Source: CAVZGO01 sp963774935 (GTDB lineage Bacteria; Chloroflexota; Anaerolineae; Anaerolineales; UBA4823). Taken from it: DNA of 64,000 nucleotides. The stretch is from the NCBI GenBank assembly GCA_963774935.1, contig CAVZGO010000012.1:5881-69880 (forward strand), read 5' to 3'. Made by a program: the position numbers and the translations under genes. The first letter of the stretch is position 1; the number at the start of each line of letters is the position of its first letter. Positions 53,218 to 61,074 of this stretch are shown here, piece by piece. The notes under the pieces were generated by a model, which saw only the letters and a list, made by a program, of their open reading frames with translations, did not search any database and had not been told where the DNA came from.

Positions 53218-53349
53218 TCCATATTGAGGTAGCCGCCTTGCGATGCTTCTTTGAAAATGCATACATAAAAGCCAGATTACTTCAGGCACGCGCGCGCGTG
53301 CCTGTTTTGTTACATCCGTCACGAGAGTAGTGAAAGGAGCTCACACCTT

Positions 53350-53589
53350 ATGGATTACGGCATGATCGGGAAGATCGAGAAAGCCAAACGGTATGCCCAG
53401 CAGCGCGATCGCATTCACATCGAGGCGTTGCGGGTCACTTTTGACGGTGAGAATAATCCACACACCGTCCATATGGATAGCGGCGAGTGGCGTTGTGATT
53501 GCGATTTCTTCCAGAGTCGTGGGCGTTGCAGTCACACCATGGCTTTGGAAGATATACTTAAGGAAATGCTTCCAAATCCTGTTGGATAA
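53350..53589 (+). CDS. small SWIM zinc-finger protein
   Basis: 79 residues. VHMDSGEWRCDCDFFQSRGRCSHTMALE is a SWIM zinc finger: Cys-X-Cys, then Cys-X-His after a short loop. SWIM domains bind DNA or protein, and the SWIM-only, 79-residue form is unusual; larger relatives are helicases, transposases or recombination factors. AAAGGAG lies before the start and a strong terminator follows. Confidence 0.72.
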   Translation: MDYGMIGKIEKAKRYAQQRDRIHIEALRVTFDGENNPHTVHMDSGEWRCDCDFFQSRGRCSHTMALEDILKEMLPNPVG

Positions 53590-53612
53590 AGTGCAGACAA
53601 TAAAATAACGTA

Positions 53613-53643
53613 ATGAAGGGCAGTGGATCACACTGCCCTTCAT
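53613..53643. terminator. bidirectional terminator
   Basis: ATGAAGGGCAGTG and CACTGCCCTTCAT form a perfect 13-bp stem with a 5-nt loop, between the convergent SWIM and subtilase genes. T-rich sequence follows on the plus side. Confidence 0.8.
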
Positions 53644-53664
53644 TCTCTTTAATAAGGTATGAGG

Positions 53665-56262
53665 CTACTTAGCCGTTATCGATATTGCATCCAATCCCAC
53701 TTCTGCACCATCCAGGCCATAATATTGGAAGGCAATCCGGACTGTGCTGGATCCAATGTAAGAGCTTAGATCAATCGAGCTAAACCCATAGGACCATGAA
53801 CTCGGCCAATCCTGATCTGCAGTGTAGATGTGCACGTCGTCGCCGCCACCCCAATCTCCAAACACAACCCAGACCTTTAAATCGCAGTTGTTATAGGTAT
53901 CTCTACACCAGGTAAGGCTGCCATAAGAATAAAATTGCAGCATTGCACCACCTGATGCCTGGAAGGAGGGGCTGATTAAGACCTCATTTTGTTGACCCAG
54001 GCTTGGATCATACAGGATATCAGCATTGTAGCTGCCGGCATATGGATTGGTGTAGATCGCCCAGGTCTCATTAGGGTTCGTTTGCACGTGCGTCCAGCCG
54101 CTTGGAGGCACAACCCCACTTTCAAAACCTTCCTGGATGGGCAGCCCGAAGGCTGCTGGTTTGGTGAACACCATTGGCACAAAGATAGACGAGTTGACAT
54201 GGACGGATTGTTTGTTGCTCCACGGGCTTTGTCCGCTGGGGGTTACCGCCCGGACTCGGTAATACCATGTCCCTCCGCTCTGGTTGTTGACCTGGTGTTG
54301 CGAAGCGCTGCCGTTGAATACTTGTGTGGGGCTATCAAAATAGATAGATAGGCTCTGCTCCAATAGATATTGTGTCGCTCCACCAACATCGCTCCAATCA
54401 ACCAGATAGGCGCCGTCATTATCACTATTCACGATGGCTGACAGGCTGGGAGCGGATACACCGGAACCGTTGACAGATGTAGATTGTATGTTACTCCACG
54501 GCCCATTGCCAGCGCTGTTTGCTGCCCGTACCCGGTAATACCATGTGCCACCGGTTTGTCCGGTGATATTCATGGTTGTGCTTGCTCCTGAGTAGCGGAC
54601 TTCAGGCGAGGAGAAAGCGTTGCTATCGTCCTCTTCTAGAGTGTAAGATGTGCCGCCAGATACAGCGCTCCAGCTCACCTGGTAGTGATCCAGGTTTGTC
54701 GGGTTGCTGATGGCGTTCAGCGTAGGCGCGCTGGGGAGTACATTGGTGGATTGGGTGTTGCTCCATGGACCAGCACCGGAGCCATTAGACCCACGCACAC
54801 GGTAGTACCAGGTACCGCCCGGTTGCCCGATGATCTGGAACTGGGTGTTGGCGCCATTATAGCGCTCGTTGGGGGAGCTGAATGCCGGGTTGTCGTCTTC
54901 TTGCAGGGCATAGCTGGTGGCTGTCGAGACAGAGTCCCAGTCCACCAGGTAATCGCCGTTAAGGTCGCCGTTGCTAATTGCCAGTAGATTGGGCGCAGAT
55001 GGGTAAGAGTAGTCGTTAAGTGTTTCAAGAGCATTAATTCGCCCATATCCAAAAGAGGAATCCCACCCGGGTGTTCCAAGGTCTACGGCATTGTTCTGGA
55101 TTGTTTGCTGCACCTGCGCATTGGTCAGCCCAGGCGCAACCGACCAGAGTAAGGCTGCCAGGCCGGAGACGAAGGGTGTAGCCATGGATGTGCCATCATA
55201 ATAATCATAACCATTGATCACCGTGCTGTAGATGTTCTCACCCGGAGCGGCGATATCACAGTGAGAGCCCATGTTCGAGAACCAGGCTCTCTGATCGGTG
55301 GATGTGGTAGCAGCTACCGCCATAACATTCTGGTTAGCGGCTGGGTACATCGGAGTTGTGGTGTTATCATTTCCCATGGCGGCGATTACCAGGCTGCCTG
55401 CGTTCCAGGCGGCTGTAATCGCGTCTTGGATTGTCTGGCTGTAGCCGTAACCGCCAAGGCTCATATTAAGCACCTTAGCGCCGTGTTGATATGCCCAGTT
55501 TATACCATTAGTAACGCCACTGGTGCTGCCTGAGCCGTTGGCATCCAGCACGCGCACCGGCATCAGACGTGCTTGCCAATCCACGCCAACGCCGCCCGTG
55601 CTGTTATTACCCAGCGCCCCAGCGATGCCAGCTACGTGAGTGCCATGACCCGCCAGGTCATTTGGCGTCGTGTCTCCGTCAATGAAGTCGTATCCCGCCA
55701 CGATTTTGCTTGCCAGGTCAGGGTGGTCCAGGTCAATTCCGCTGTCGATGATCGCGATGGTGATGCTGGGGCTACCGGTGCTCAGATCCCATGCCGCGGG
55801 CGAGTTGATCTTGGGATGTCCCCATTGGTTCGGATACCCCGGGTCATTCGGTACAAGGCTTACATCCTGGGCATGGACGATGTAATTCGGTTCGGCGTAT
55901 TCAACGTTCGGGTCATTGTTAAGAGCATCGATAGCAGCCGCCTCTCCTCCGGCGGTAACTCCCCAGAGTTGAACGCGGCTTTCATACAGGTTCTGCAAGA
56001 ATTCAGCGTTAACTGCCTTTTGGGCTTGTTCGGAGGCATCTGCTGGTGCACCAGACTTGAAAAGCACTAATAATTCACCCGGTACAAATTCTGCTTTTGT
56101 CGAATCAATCTGACCGGTTGGTATCCTCCGCGGTGGTTCAGGTGAGCTCTGAGCATAGGTTGGCAGAACCGCTGCCAAACTCAGCCCAGCGATAATCCAG
56201 CCTACGATCAGGATATGCCGGATGTTGCGAATTTTATGCGGCAATCGGAAAAAATTAGACAT
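53665..56262 (-). CDS. exported subtilisin-like S8 peptidase with three fibronectin-III-like repeats
   Basis: 865 residues. A Sec signal peptide (hydrophobic core IVGWIIAGLSLAAVLP, cleavage after YAQ) is followed by an inhibitor_I9-like propeptide and the S8 domain. The catalytic triad is Asp173 (AIIDSGIDLD), His206 (GHGTHVAG) and Ser359 (GTSMATPFVSG). Three similar modules of about 85 residues follow, each with WYYRVR and GPWSN or SPWSN, typical of FN3 repeats. A C-terminal MAM/LamG-like domain (WTHVQTNPNETWAIY) completes it. It is a secreted protease for extracellular protein degradation. Confidence 0.9.
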   Translation of the reverse strand: MSNFFRLPHKIRNIRHILIVGWIIAGLSLAAVLPTYAQSSPEPPRRIPTGQIDSTKAEFVPGELLVLFKSGAPADASEQAQKAVNAEFLQNLYESRVQLWGVTAGGEAAAIDALNNDPNVEYAEPNYIVHAQDVSLVPNDPGYPNQWGHPKINSPAAWDLSTGSPSITIAIIDSGIDLDHPDLASKIVAGYDFIDGDTTPNDLAGHGTHVAGIAGALGNNSTGGVGVDWQARLMPVRVLDANGSGSTSGVTNGINWAYQHGAKVLNMSLGGYGYSQTIQDAITAAWNAGSLVIAAMGNDNTTTPMYPAANQNVMAVAATTSTDQRAWFSNMGSHCDIAAPGENIYSTVINGYDYYDGTSMATPFVSGLAALLWSVAPGLTNAQVQQTIQNNAVDLGTPGWDSSFGYGRINALETLNDYSYPSAPNLLAISNGDLNGDYLVDWDSVSTATSYALQEDDNPAFSSPNERYNGANTQFQIIGQPGGTWYYRVRGSNGSGAGPWSNTQSTNVLPSAPTLNAISNPTNLDHYQVSWSAVSGGTSYTLEEDDSNAFSSPEVRYSGASTTMNITGQTGGTWYYRVRAANSAGNGPWSNIQSTSVNGSGVSAPSLSAIVNSDNDGAYLVDWSDVGGATQYLLEQSLSIYFDSPTQVFNGSASQHQVNNQSGGTWYYRVRAVTPSGQSPWSNKQSVHVNSSIFVPMVFTKPAAFGLPIQEGFESGVVPPSGWTHVQTNPNETWAIYTNPYAGSYNADILYDPSLGQQNEVLISPSFQASGGAMLQFYSYGSLTWCRDTYNNCDLKVWVVFGDWGGGDDVHIYTADQDWPSSWSYGFSSIDLSSYIGSSTVRIAFQYYGLDGAEVGLDAISITAK

Positions 56263-56459
56263 CTCGTTTGCTCCTATAAGGGGACTACCTGCAAATGGAT
56301 TGTTAAGTGATGGAAGGGTGCGAGAATAACTTTGACCCTCCTGTCATTTTCAGACTCAAGATTCGAGTTGCTTAATTCCTGAGTATAGACCTGTATGGTC
56401 AAAAATGCAAATTAATCTTTATCAGATATATTTGATCGGAATAAATTGGGAAGTCATCG
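56263..56459. other. intergenic, no gene seen
   Basis: AT-rich stretch of about 200 bases between the divergent subtilase and DUF4332 genes. No reading frame or repeat stands out. The promoter at 56460-56488 lies at its right end. Confidence 0.5.
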
Positions 56460-56488
56460 TTGACAAATTAGAAGTGGATATTTACAAT
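56460..56488 (+). promoter_or_regulatory. promoter of the DUF4332 gene
   Basis: TTGACA (56460-56465) and TACAAT (56483-56488) with 17-bp spacing, about 100 bases before the gene start. Confidence 0.7.
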
Positions 56489-56587
56489 CAGATTAAATAA
56501 GTTCCTGTCCACTCAAATCGCGTGAAGAGGTGGGGCGCCCTGCATGCCAAGCGCGGGATGAGACAAAGAAATAGAAGGAGGTAACGA

Positions 56588-56992
56588 ATGACAAAATTGT
56601 TGAAGGTTGAAGGCATTGGTGAAGTATATTCACAAAAGTTAAAAGAGGCTGGTGTGCGCAGCGCTGAAGCTTTGTTAGAACTTGGCGCCTCTGAAAATGG
56701 CCGCGATGATCTGGCGGAAAAATCTGGCGTCAGTAGCAAGTTGATTCTGGAATGGGTGAACCATGTCGACCTCTTTCGCATAAAGGGGGTCGGTGAAGAG
56801 TATGCCGATCTCCTAGAAGAAGCCGGTGTAGATTCAGTGCCTGAGCTAGCACAGCGCCGGGCTGATCACCTGTTTGAGAAAATGGTTGCTACCAACGCCG
56901 AGAAGAAACTCGTTCGTAAACTCCCCACCCAGGGGCAGGTAGCTGGTTGGATTGAGCAAGCCAAGCAATTGCCCCGCAGGGTCACGCACTAA
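56588..56992 (+). CDS. DUF4332/helix-hairpin-helix protein
   Basis: 134 residues after AAGGAGGTAACG. Two helix-hairpin-helix-like stretches, LLKVEGIGEVYSQKLKEAGV and LFRIKGVGEEYADLLEEAGV, match the DUF4332 domain. In other proteins HhH hairpins grip DNA backbones through the GxG turn. It is probably a small DNA- or protein-binding protein. It stands behind its own promoter and before tyrosine phenol-lyase; a long hairpin in the gap may separate the two. Confidence 0.75.
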   Translation: MTKLLKVEGIGEVYSQKLKEAGVRSAEALLELGASENGRDDLAEKSGVSSKLILEWVNHVDLFRIKGVGEEYADLLEEAGVDSVPELAQRRADHLFEKMVATNAEKKLVRKLPTQGQVAGWIEQAKQLPRRVTH

Positions 56993-57030
56993 TTTTCGAC
57001 TGACTGGCTCGGTAAAAATAAATGGATTGA

Positions 57031-57078
57031 TGCACAGCGAAAGGGGTGTGTTGCACCCCTTGCCTGTGCATTAAATTT
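57031..57078 (+). terminator. hairpin with T-run between DUF4332 and TPL genes
   Basis: TGCACAG pairs with CTGTGCA and AAGGGGTG with CACCCCTT, a long interrupted stem (57031-57070), followed by TTAAATTTTT. It may end the first transcript or attenuate the second. Confidence 0.6.
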
Positions 57079-57108
57079 TTAAGGGAGTCTCGTAAAGGAG
57101 TTGTAGTA

Positions 57109-58521
57109 ATGAGCGAACAAGAAGTGCGTACGATGGGCCAGCAGTTTGGTCGCCGTTCTTGGGCAGAACCGTGGAAAATTAAAATGGTTGAGCCGCTGCG
57201 CATGATCGCACACGATGAGCGTCTCAAGGCCATGCAGAGTGCCGGCTACAATACATTCTTGCTGCACTCAGATGATGTTTACATTGATCTGCTGACCGAC
57301 AGTGGAACAAGTGCAATGAGTGACCGCCAGTGGGCAGGGATGATGCTTGGCGATAAATCCTATGCAGGCAGCCGCAATTTCTATCACCTAGAAGAAGTGG
57401 TTCAAACTTTTTATGGCTATAAATATGTCGTGCCCACCCATCAGGGACGAGGTGCAGAGCACCTGATCAGCAAGGCAATCATCCAGCCAGGCATGGTCAT
57501 ACCTGGCAACATGTATTTCACCACCACCCGCCTGCACCAGGAGCTGGCTGGCGGTACTTTTGTGGATGTCATTATTGACCAGGCTCATGATCCTACTAAC
57601 CTGCATCCGTTTAAAGGCAATGTCGACCTGGATAAGCTGGAGGACCTGATTCACAAAACTGGCGCGGAGAAGATCCCCTACGTTTCGCTGGCAGGGACGG
57701 TCAATATGGCAGGTGGGCAGCCGGTAAGCATGGCAAATGTTAAAGCCTTGCGCCAGCTATGCGATAAGTACGGTATCCGCATCTACCTGGACGCCACCCG
57801 AATGATGGAGAATGCCTTCTTTATTCAAGAACGCGAAGCTGGTTATGCAGGTAAGCCGATTGCTGATATATTAAAAGAATTCTGCTCCTACACCGATGGC
57901 GCCTGGATGAGCGCTAAGAAAGATAATCTGGTCAATATCGGTGGTTGGCTGGCAGTGAACGATCCCGATCTGTTCGCTGTATTAGGCAATCTGGTTGTTG
58001 TGTATGAAGGGCTGCATACCTATGGCGGCTTGGCGGGACGTGATATGGAAGCTCTTGCGATTGGCATCACCGAATCTGTATCCGATGATCATATCCGCGC
58101 CCGCATCGGCCAGGTGCGCTACCTGGGTGATTTACTCACCGGCTGGGATATCCCCATCGTCCAGCCTGTTGGAGGACACGCCATTTTCCTGGATGCCAGG
58201 CGCTTTTATGCCCATCTGCCTCAAAACCGTTTTCCTGCCCAGACCCTGGCTGCCGAGCTCTACCTTGACTCGGGCGTGCGCAGCATGGAGCGCGGTGTGG
58301 TATCCGCCGGGCGTGATCCGCAAACTGGCGACCATCGCTATCCTGCCCTTGAGCTGACCCGCCTGACCATCCCGCGCCGCGTCTATACTCAGGCGCATAT
58401 GGATGTCGTTGCTAAATCGGTCAAAGCTGTGTTCGATGCTCGATCCGATGCAACAGGCTTGCGCATGATCTATGAGCCGGTGTACCTGCGTTTTTTCCAG
58501 GCTCGCTTCGAACCCTATTAA
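57109..58521 (+). CDS. tpl: tyrosine phenol-lyase (beta-eliminating lyase family)
   Basis: 470 residues from ATG 57109 after AAAGGAG. PLP enzyme that splits tyrosine to phenol, pyruvate and ammonia. The PLP Lys lies in WMSAKKDNLVNIGGW, Asp228 and Arg231 in YLDATR. Tyrosine-phenol-lyase-specific features are NTFLL near residue 49, MYFTTTRLHQE and SMERG at 392-396; the Arg at 395 corresponds to the Arg381 that contacts the phenol hydroxyl in Citrobacter, where tryptophanase has Ile. The C-terminus LRFFQARF also matches. A tryptophanase assignment is therefore unlikely. Confidence 0.9.
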   Translation: MSEQEVRTMGQQFGRRSWAEPWKIKMVEPLRMIAHDERLKAMQSAGYNTFLLHSDDVYIDLLTDSGTSAMSDRQWAGMMLGDKSYAGSRNFYHLEEVVQTFYGYKYVVPTHQGRGAEHLISKAIIQPGMVIPGNMYFTTTRLHQELAGGTFVDVIIDQAHDPTNLHPFKGNVDLDKLEDLIHKTGAEKIPYVSLAGTVNMAGGQPVSMANVKALRQLCDKYGIRIYLDATRMMENAFFIQEREAGYAGKPIADILKEFCSYTDGAWMSAKKDNLVNIGGWLAVNDPDLFAVLGNLVVVYEGLHTYGGLAGRDMEALAIGITESVSDDHIRARIGQVRYLGDLLTGWDIPIVQPVGGHAIFLDARRFYAHLPQNRFPAQTLAAELYLDSGVRSMERGVVSAGRDPQTGDHRYPALELTRLTIPRRVYTQAHMDVVAKSVKAVFDARSDATGLRMIYEPVYLRFFQARFEPY

Positions 58522-58525
58522 TAAC

Positions 58526-58566
58526 AAAGAGAGAAGGGTGTGACAGTATTGCACCCTTCTCTCTTT
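58526..58566. terminator. bidirectional terminator after TPL
   Basis: AAAGAGAGAAGGGTG (58526-58540) pairs perfectly with CACCCTTCTCTCTTT (58552-58566), 15 bp with an 11-nt loop. It sits between convergent TPL and the lipid-kinase gene. Confidence 0.85.
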
Positions 58567-58581
58567 ATGAACAAAATCCTT

Positions 58582-59484
58582 CTATGGCACCAAAATATCA
58601 AGCCGCCCAGGTAGAACCTCGTACGTCACTCGTGAAATTGCCTCCGACCGGAGCTCGCCATCTACCTGGATCGGAGAATCAGGCTCCATTTCAATCACCA
58701 GGCGTGTCATATGCTGCTGGTGCATGGCCTTGTCCTTCACATAGCTGCCGTTGATTGTCCGCGGTAGCAGCGCCAGCATACGCAGTTTGCTGGGAGCGTA
58801 GCCAAAGACAAATGTCAGCTTCCCATCCATCGGATCCGCCGCTGGGGCCATGCGAAACAAGCCGCCTGTCACCGGGCAGTTGCCCACGGATACAAGGCTG
58901 ACCGGTCCGTGGTACTCGTTGATCCCCTTTTCATTTTCCCATTTCAAGCGCATAACCCACTTCGGCTTGGCCCAAATAGCCCGCAGCGCCGCAACCAGGT
59001 AGCGCATTACGCCCTGCAGCTTGACCATGCGGATGTTATACAGGGTTACCACCGGCTCCAAACCTACCGCTGAGTTGTTGGCGTATACCCACTCATTGGC
59101 TTTTCCCAGGTCGATTCGCCGTGTTTTACCACCTGCAATGGCCTGCGCCATAGCCTCCAGGTCCAGCGGCAGCTCCAGGTTATGCACCAGGTCATTCGCC
59201 GTTCCCAAAGGTATCACCCCAAATGGGCCGAGCGTTCCTTCCGGTTGGGCCTGGTACAGCCCGTTGACCACCTCGCCAATCGAGCCGTCCCCGCCTGCAA
59301 CGATGATCGGAGAAAAACCCGCTCGCGCTGCCATCTCTGCCTGGTGAATTCCATCTCCGGGACCGCTCATCTCCACCATCTCAAAATCGACCCCGGCTGC
59401 GCGCAGGGCAGCTTCTGCTTCAGGCCAGCGCTGGCGCGCCTTCCACCGGTTGGAATATGGGTTGAGGATGACCTTGGCTATCAT
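58582..59484 (-). CDS. diacylglycerol/lipid kinase (DagK/YegS-like)
   Basis: 300 residues. AKVILNPYSNRWKARQRWPEAEAAL is the start of the DAGKc domain, IVAGGDGSIGEVVNGL the nucleotide-binding GGDGT-like loop and IPLGTANDLVHNL the GTxNDxA motif. VDGELR near the end completes the kinase signature. It phosphorylates diacylglycerol or a related lipid in the membrane. It lies ten bases downstream of the decayed ppsR, on the same strand. Confidence 0.88.
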   Translation of the reverse strand: MIAKVILNPYSNRWKARQRWPEAEAALRAAGVDFEMVEMSGPGDGIHQAEMAARAGFSPIIVAGGDGSIGEVVNGLYQAQPEGTLGPFGVIPLGTANDLVHNLELPLDLEAMAQAIAGGKTRRIDLGKANEWVYANNSAVGLEPVVTLYNIRMVKLQGVMRYLVAALRAIWAKPKWVMRLKWENEKGINEYHGPVSLVSVGNCPVTGGLFRMAPAADPMDGKLTFVFGYAPSKLRMLALLPRTINGSYVKDKAMHQQHMTRLVIEMEPDSPIQVDGELRSEAISRVTYEVLPGRLDILVP

Positions 59485-59493
59485 GATGCCTCC

Positions 59494-60133
59494 TTAGGTT
59501 GGGAAAATCTTGCTGATCCAGTGAATGATTTCTTCCGCAGTAGATTCTATCGGCGTATCCGTGACCTGGATGGTATGAAATCCGCCTCGCTTACACAGTC
59601 GCCTGGCTTCTTCGAGCTCCAGGAATATCTTTTCGGGGTTTTTGTAATCACTCGTTCCCACCACTTCCAGGCGCTGTTGGCGCTGCTGTCGAAATGCGAG
59701 TAACTGTCCAGCCTTCCAAGCGTTGCCCGTCATCGTGCGCTAGGGTATACTCGATATCGGCCACTCTGTCGAAGTACTCCTTGTTCAGCCTGCGATACAA
59801 TCCGGGCTGTCCAAGTGCCGGTCGGCCAAGCGCTTGGGAGAGCTGCTCGAGCAACGCGCCCGTTAAGTCAATCGCCTGCACACCATACTGATCTGCCTGT
59901 CTCTTTAGATTGGTGCGTAAACCAGAATCGACCCTAGTGTGCACCAGCGTCGCACTGGTTTACCACGCGCGCTCAATTGCTACATCGACCTGGCTCTCGA
60001 AGCGTACATTTGATACTGTTGATACCTGAACCAGGCTATCTGGAAACTGTGCCAGTACCGTGTGCACGACCTGTTCGGCGCTGGTGCCTGCTCCTCCCGA
60101 AACAATCAATATCTGATGCTTGTGTTGGCTCAT
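59494..60133 (-). pseudogene. decayed pyruvate,phosphate dikinase regulatory protein (PpsR/DUF299)
   Basis: Three pieces of a PpsR-type kinase-phosphorylase. The first (60133-59960) has MSQHKHQILIVSGGAGTSAEQVV and ends in-frame at a TAA after IERAW. The same frame continues with TLVHTRVDSGLR, GLYRRLNKEYFDRVADIEYTLAHDDG. Then about 55-60 residues of the family, including the P-loop and its cysteine/arginine segment, are missing, and the C-terminal FRQQRQQRLEVVGTSDYKNPEKIFLELEEARRL continues in another frame. So there is a nonsense codon plus a deletion and frame change. It starts two bases after the permease stop. The product cannot be active. Confidence 0.82.
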
Positions 60134-60134
60134 C

Positions 60135-60992
60135 TTACAGACGATACTCCAGCCGCTGCTCGAGCCAGCGCACAAACATCGCCAGCCCCAGTGTCATTAA
60201 CAAATAAAGCAGTGCCACTATGCTGTAAGTCTCAAAGAAGCGGAACGTGGATGCAGAGTACACCTTTCCAAGCTGGGTGATATCTTGCACGCCCAGCACA
60301 GAGACGAGCGCTGAATCCTTAAGTATGGCGATGAATTCGTTGCCAAGAGCCGGTAACACATTCTGCACTGCCTGGGGGAGAAGAATATAGCGCATCGTTT
60401 GCCAGTATGTTGCGCCTTCTGTTTCTGCTGCCTCCGTCTGCTCCTTGCCAATCGACTCGATCCCAGCACGGAAAATTTCCGAGATAAACGCGCTATAACC
60501 TATCATCAGTGCCAGGATCGCACGGGCTGTGAAATTAAACTGCCGCACACTCAGCTCTGCAATAATCCCACGTTCAATCAGTGGGCCTCCTGCCCAGTTT
60601 AAGGCGTCGATCAGTGCTGGTGCTCCGACGAAGGAAATAAAATACAGCAGCACCAGCATCGGAATGCCGCGGATCACTTCTACAAAGAAGGATGAAATTT
60701 CCTGCAGCACCCGGCTGCGTGAAACCCGCAGTAGCATCCAAAAAAGCCCCAGTATGATCGCCAATAAGAATGAAACGACAGAGACAAAGAGAGTAGTGCT
60801 TACCCCCTGGCGTACTGCAGCAAAGATCACCCGAGTACTTTGGTTGCTGGCAATCACCCAGAAGGATAGCAACGCGATCAATAATGCTGCAAGCAGCCAG
60901 TAAGGCAGCCTTGACAATCGATCCGTGACAGGCAGCAGGCGCGACCGAAATTCTTGCGTCCCCGGAACTTGCTCTGATCGCTGCATGCTCAA
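60135..60992 (-). CDS. polar amino acid ABC transporter permease
   Basis: 285 residues with about five or six membrane helices. GVSTTLFVSVVSFLLAIILGLFWMLLRVS is the BPD_transp_1/HisM start, and the EAA loop is EAAETEGATYWQTMRYILLPQAVQNVLPALGNEFI, the site where the ATPase docks. It moves amino acids across the membrane. The upstream binding-protein gene is its obvious partner; no ATPase gene is in the window. The next gene, ppsR, is degenerate. Confidence 0.88.
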   Translation of the reverse strand: MSMQRSEQVPGTQEFRSRLLPVTDRLSRLPYWLLAALLIALLSFWVIASNQSTRVIFAAVRQGVSTTLFVSVVSFLLAIILGLFWMLLRVSRSRVLQEISSFFVEVIRGIPMLVLLYFISFVGAPALIDALNWAGGPLIERGIIAELSVRQFNFTARAILALMIGYSAFISEIFRAGIESIGKEQTEAAETEGATYWQTMRYILLPQAVQNVLPALGNEFIAILKDSALVSVLGVQDITQLGKVYSASTFRFFETYSIVALLYLLMTLGLAMFVRWLEQRLEYRL

Positions 60993-61074
60993 ACGCGTCT
61001 CATTTTTACATTATGATTTGTTTCGATTTGGAATACAAGTGGAAGGCGAAGCCTTCCACTTGTACGAATATAAA

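Noticed and set aside
57109..58521. Tryptophanase (tnaA)
   Set aside because: Residues around SMERG, MYFTTTR and the C-terminus fit tyrosine phenol-lyase, not tryptophanase.
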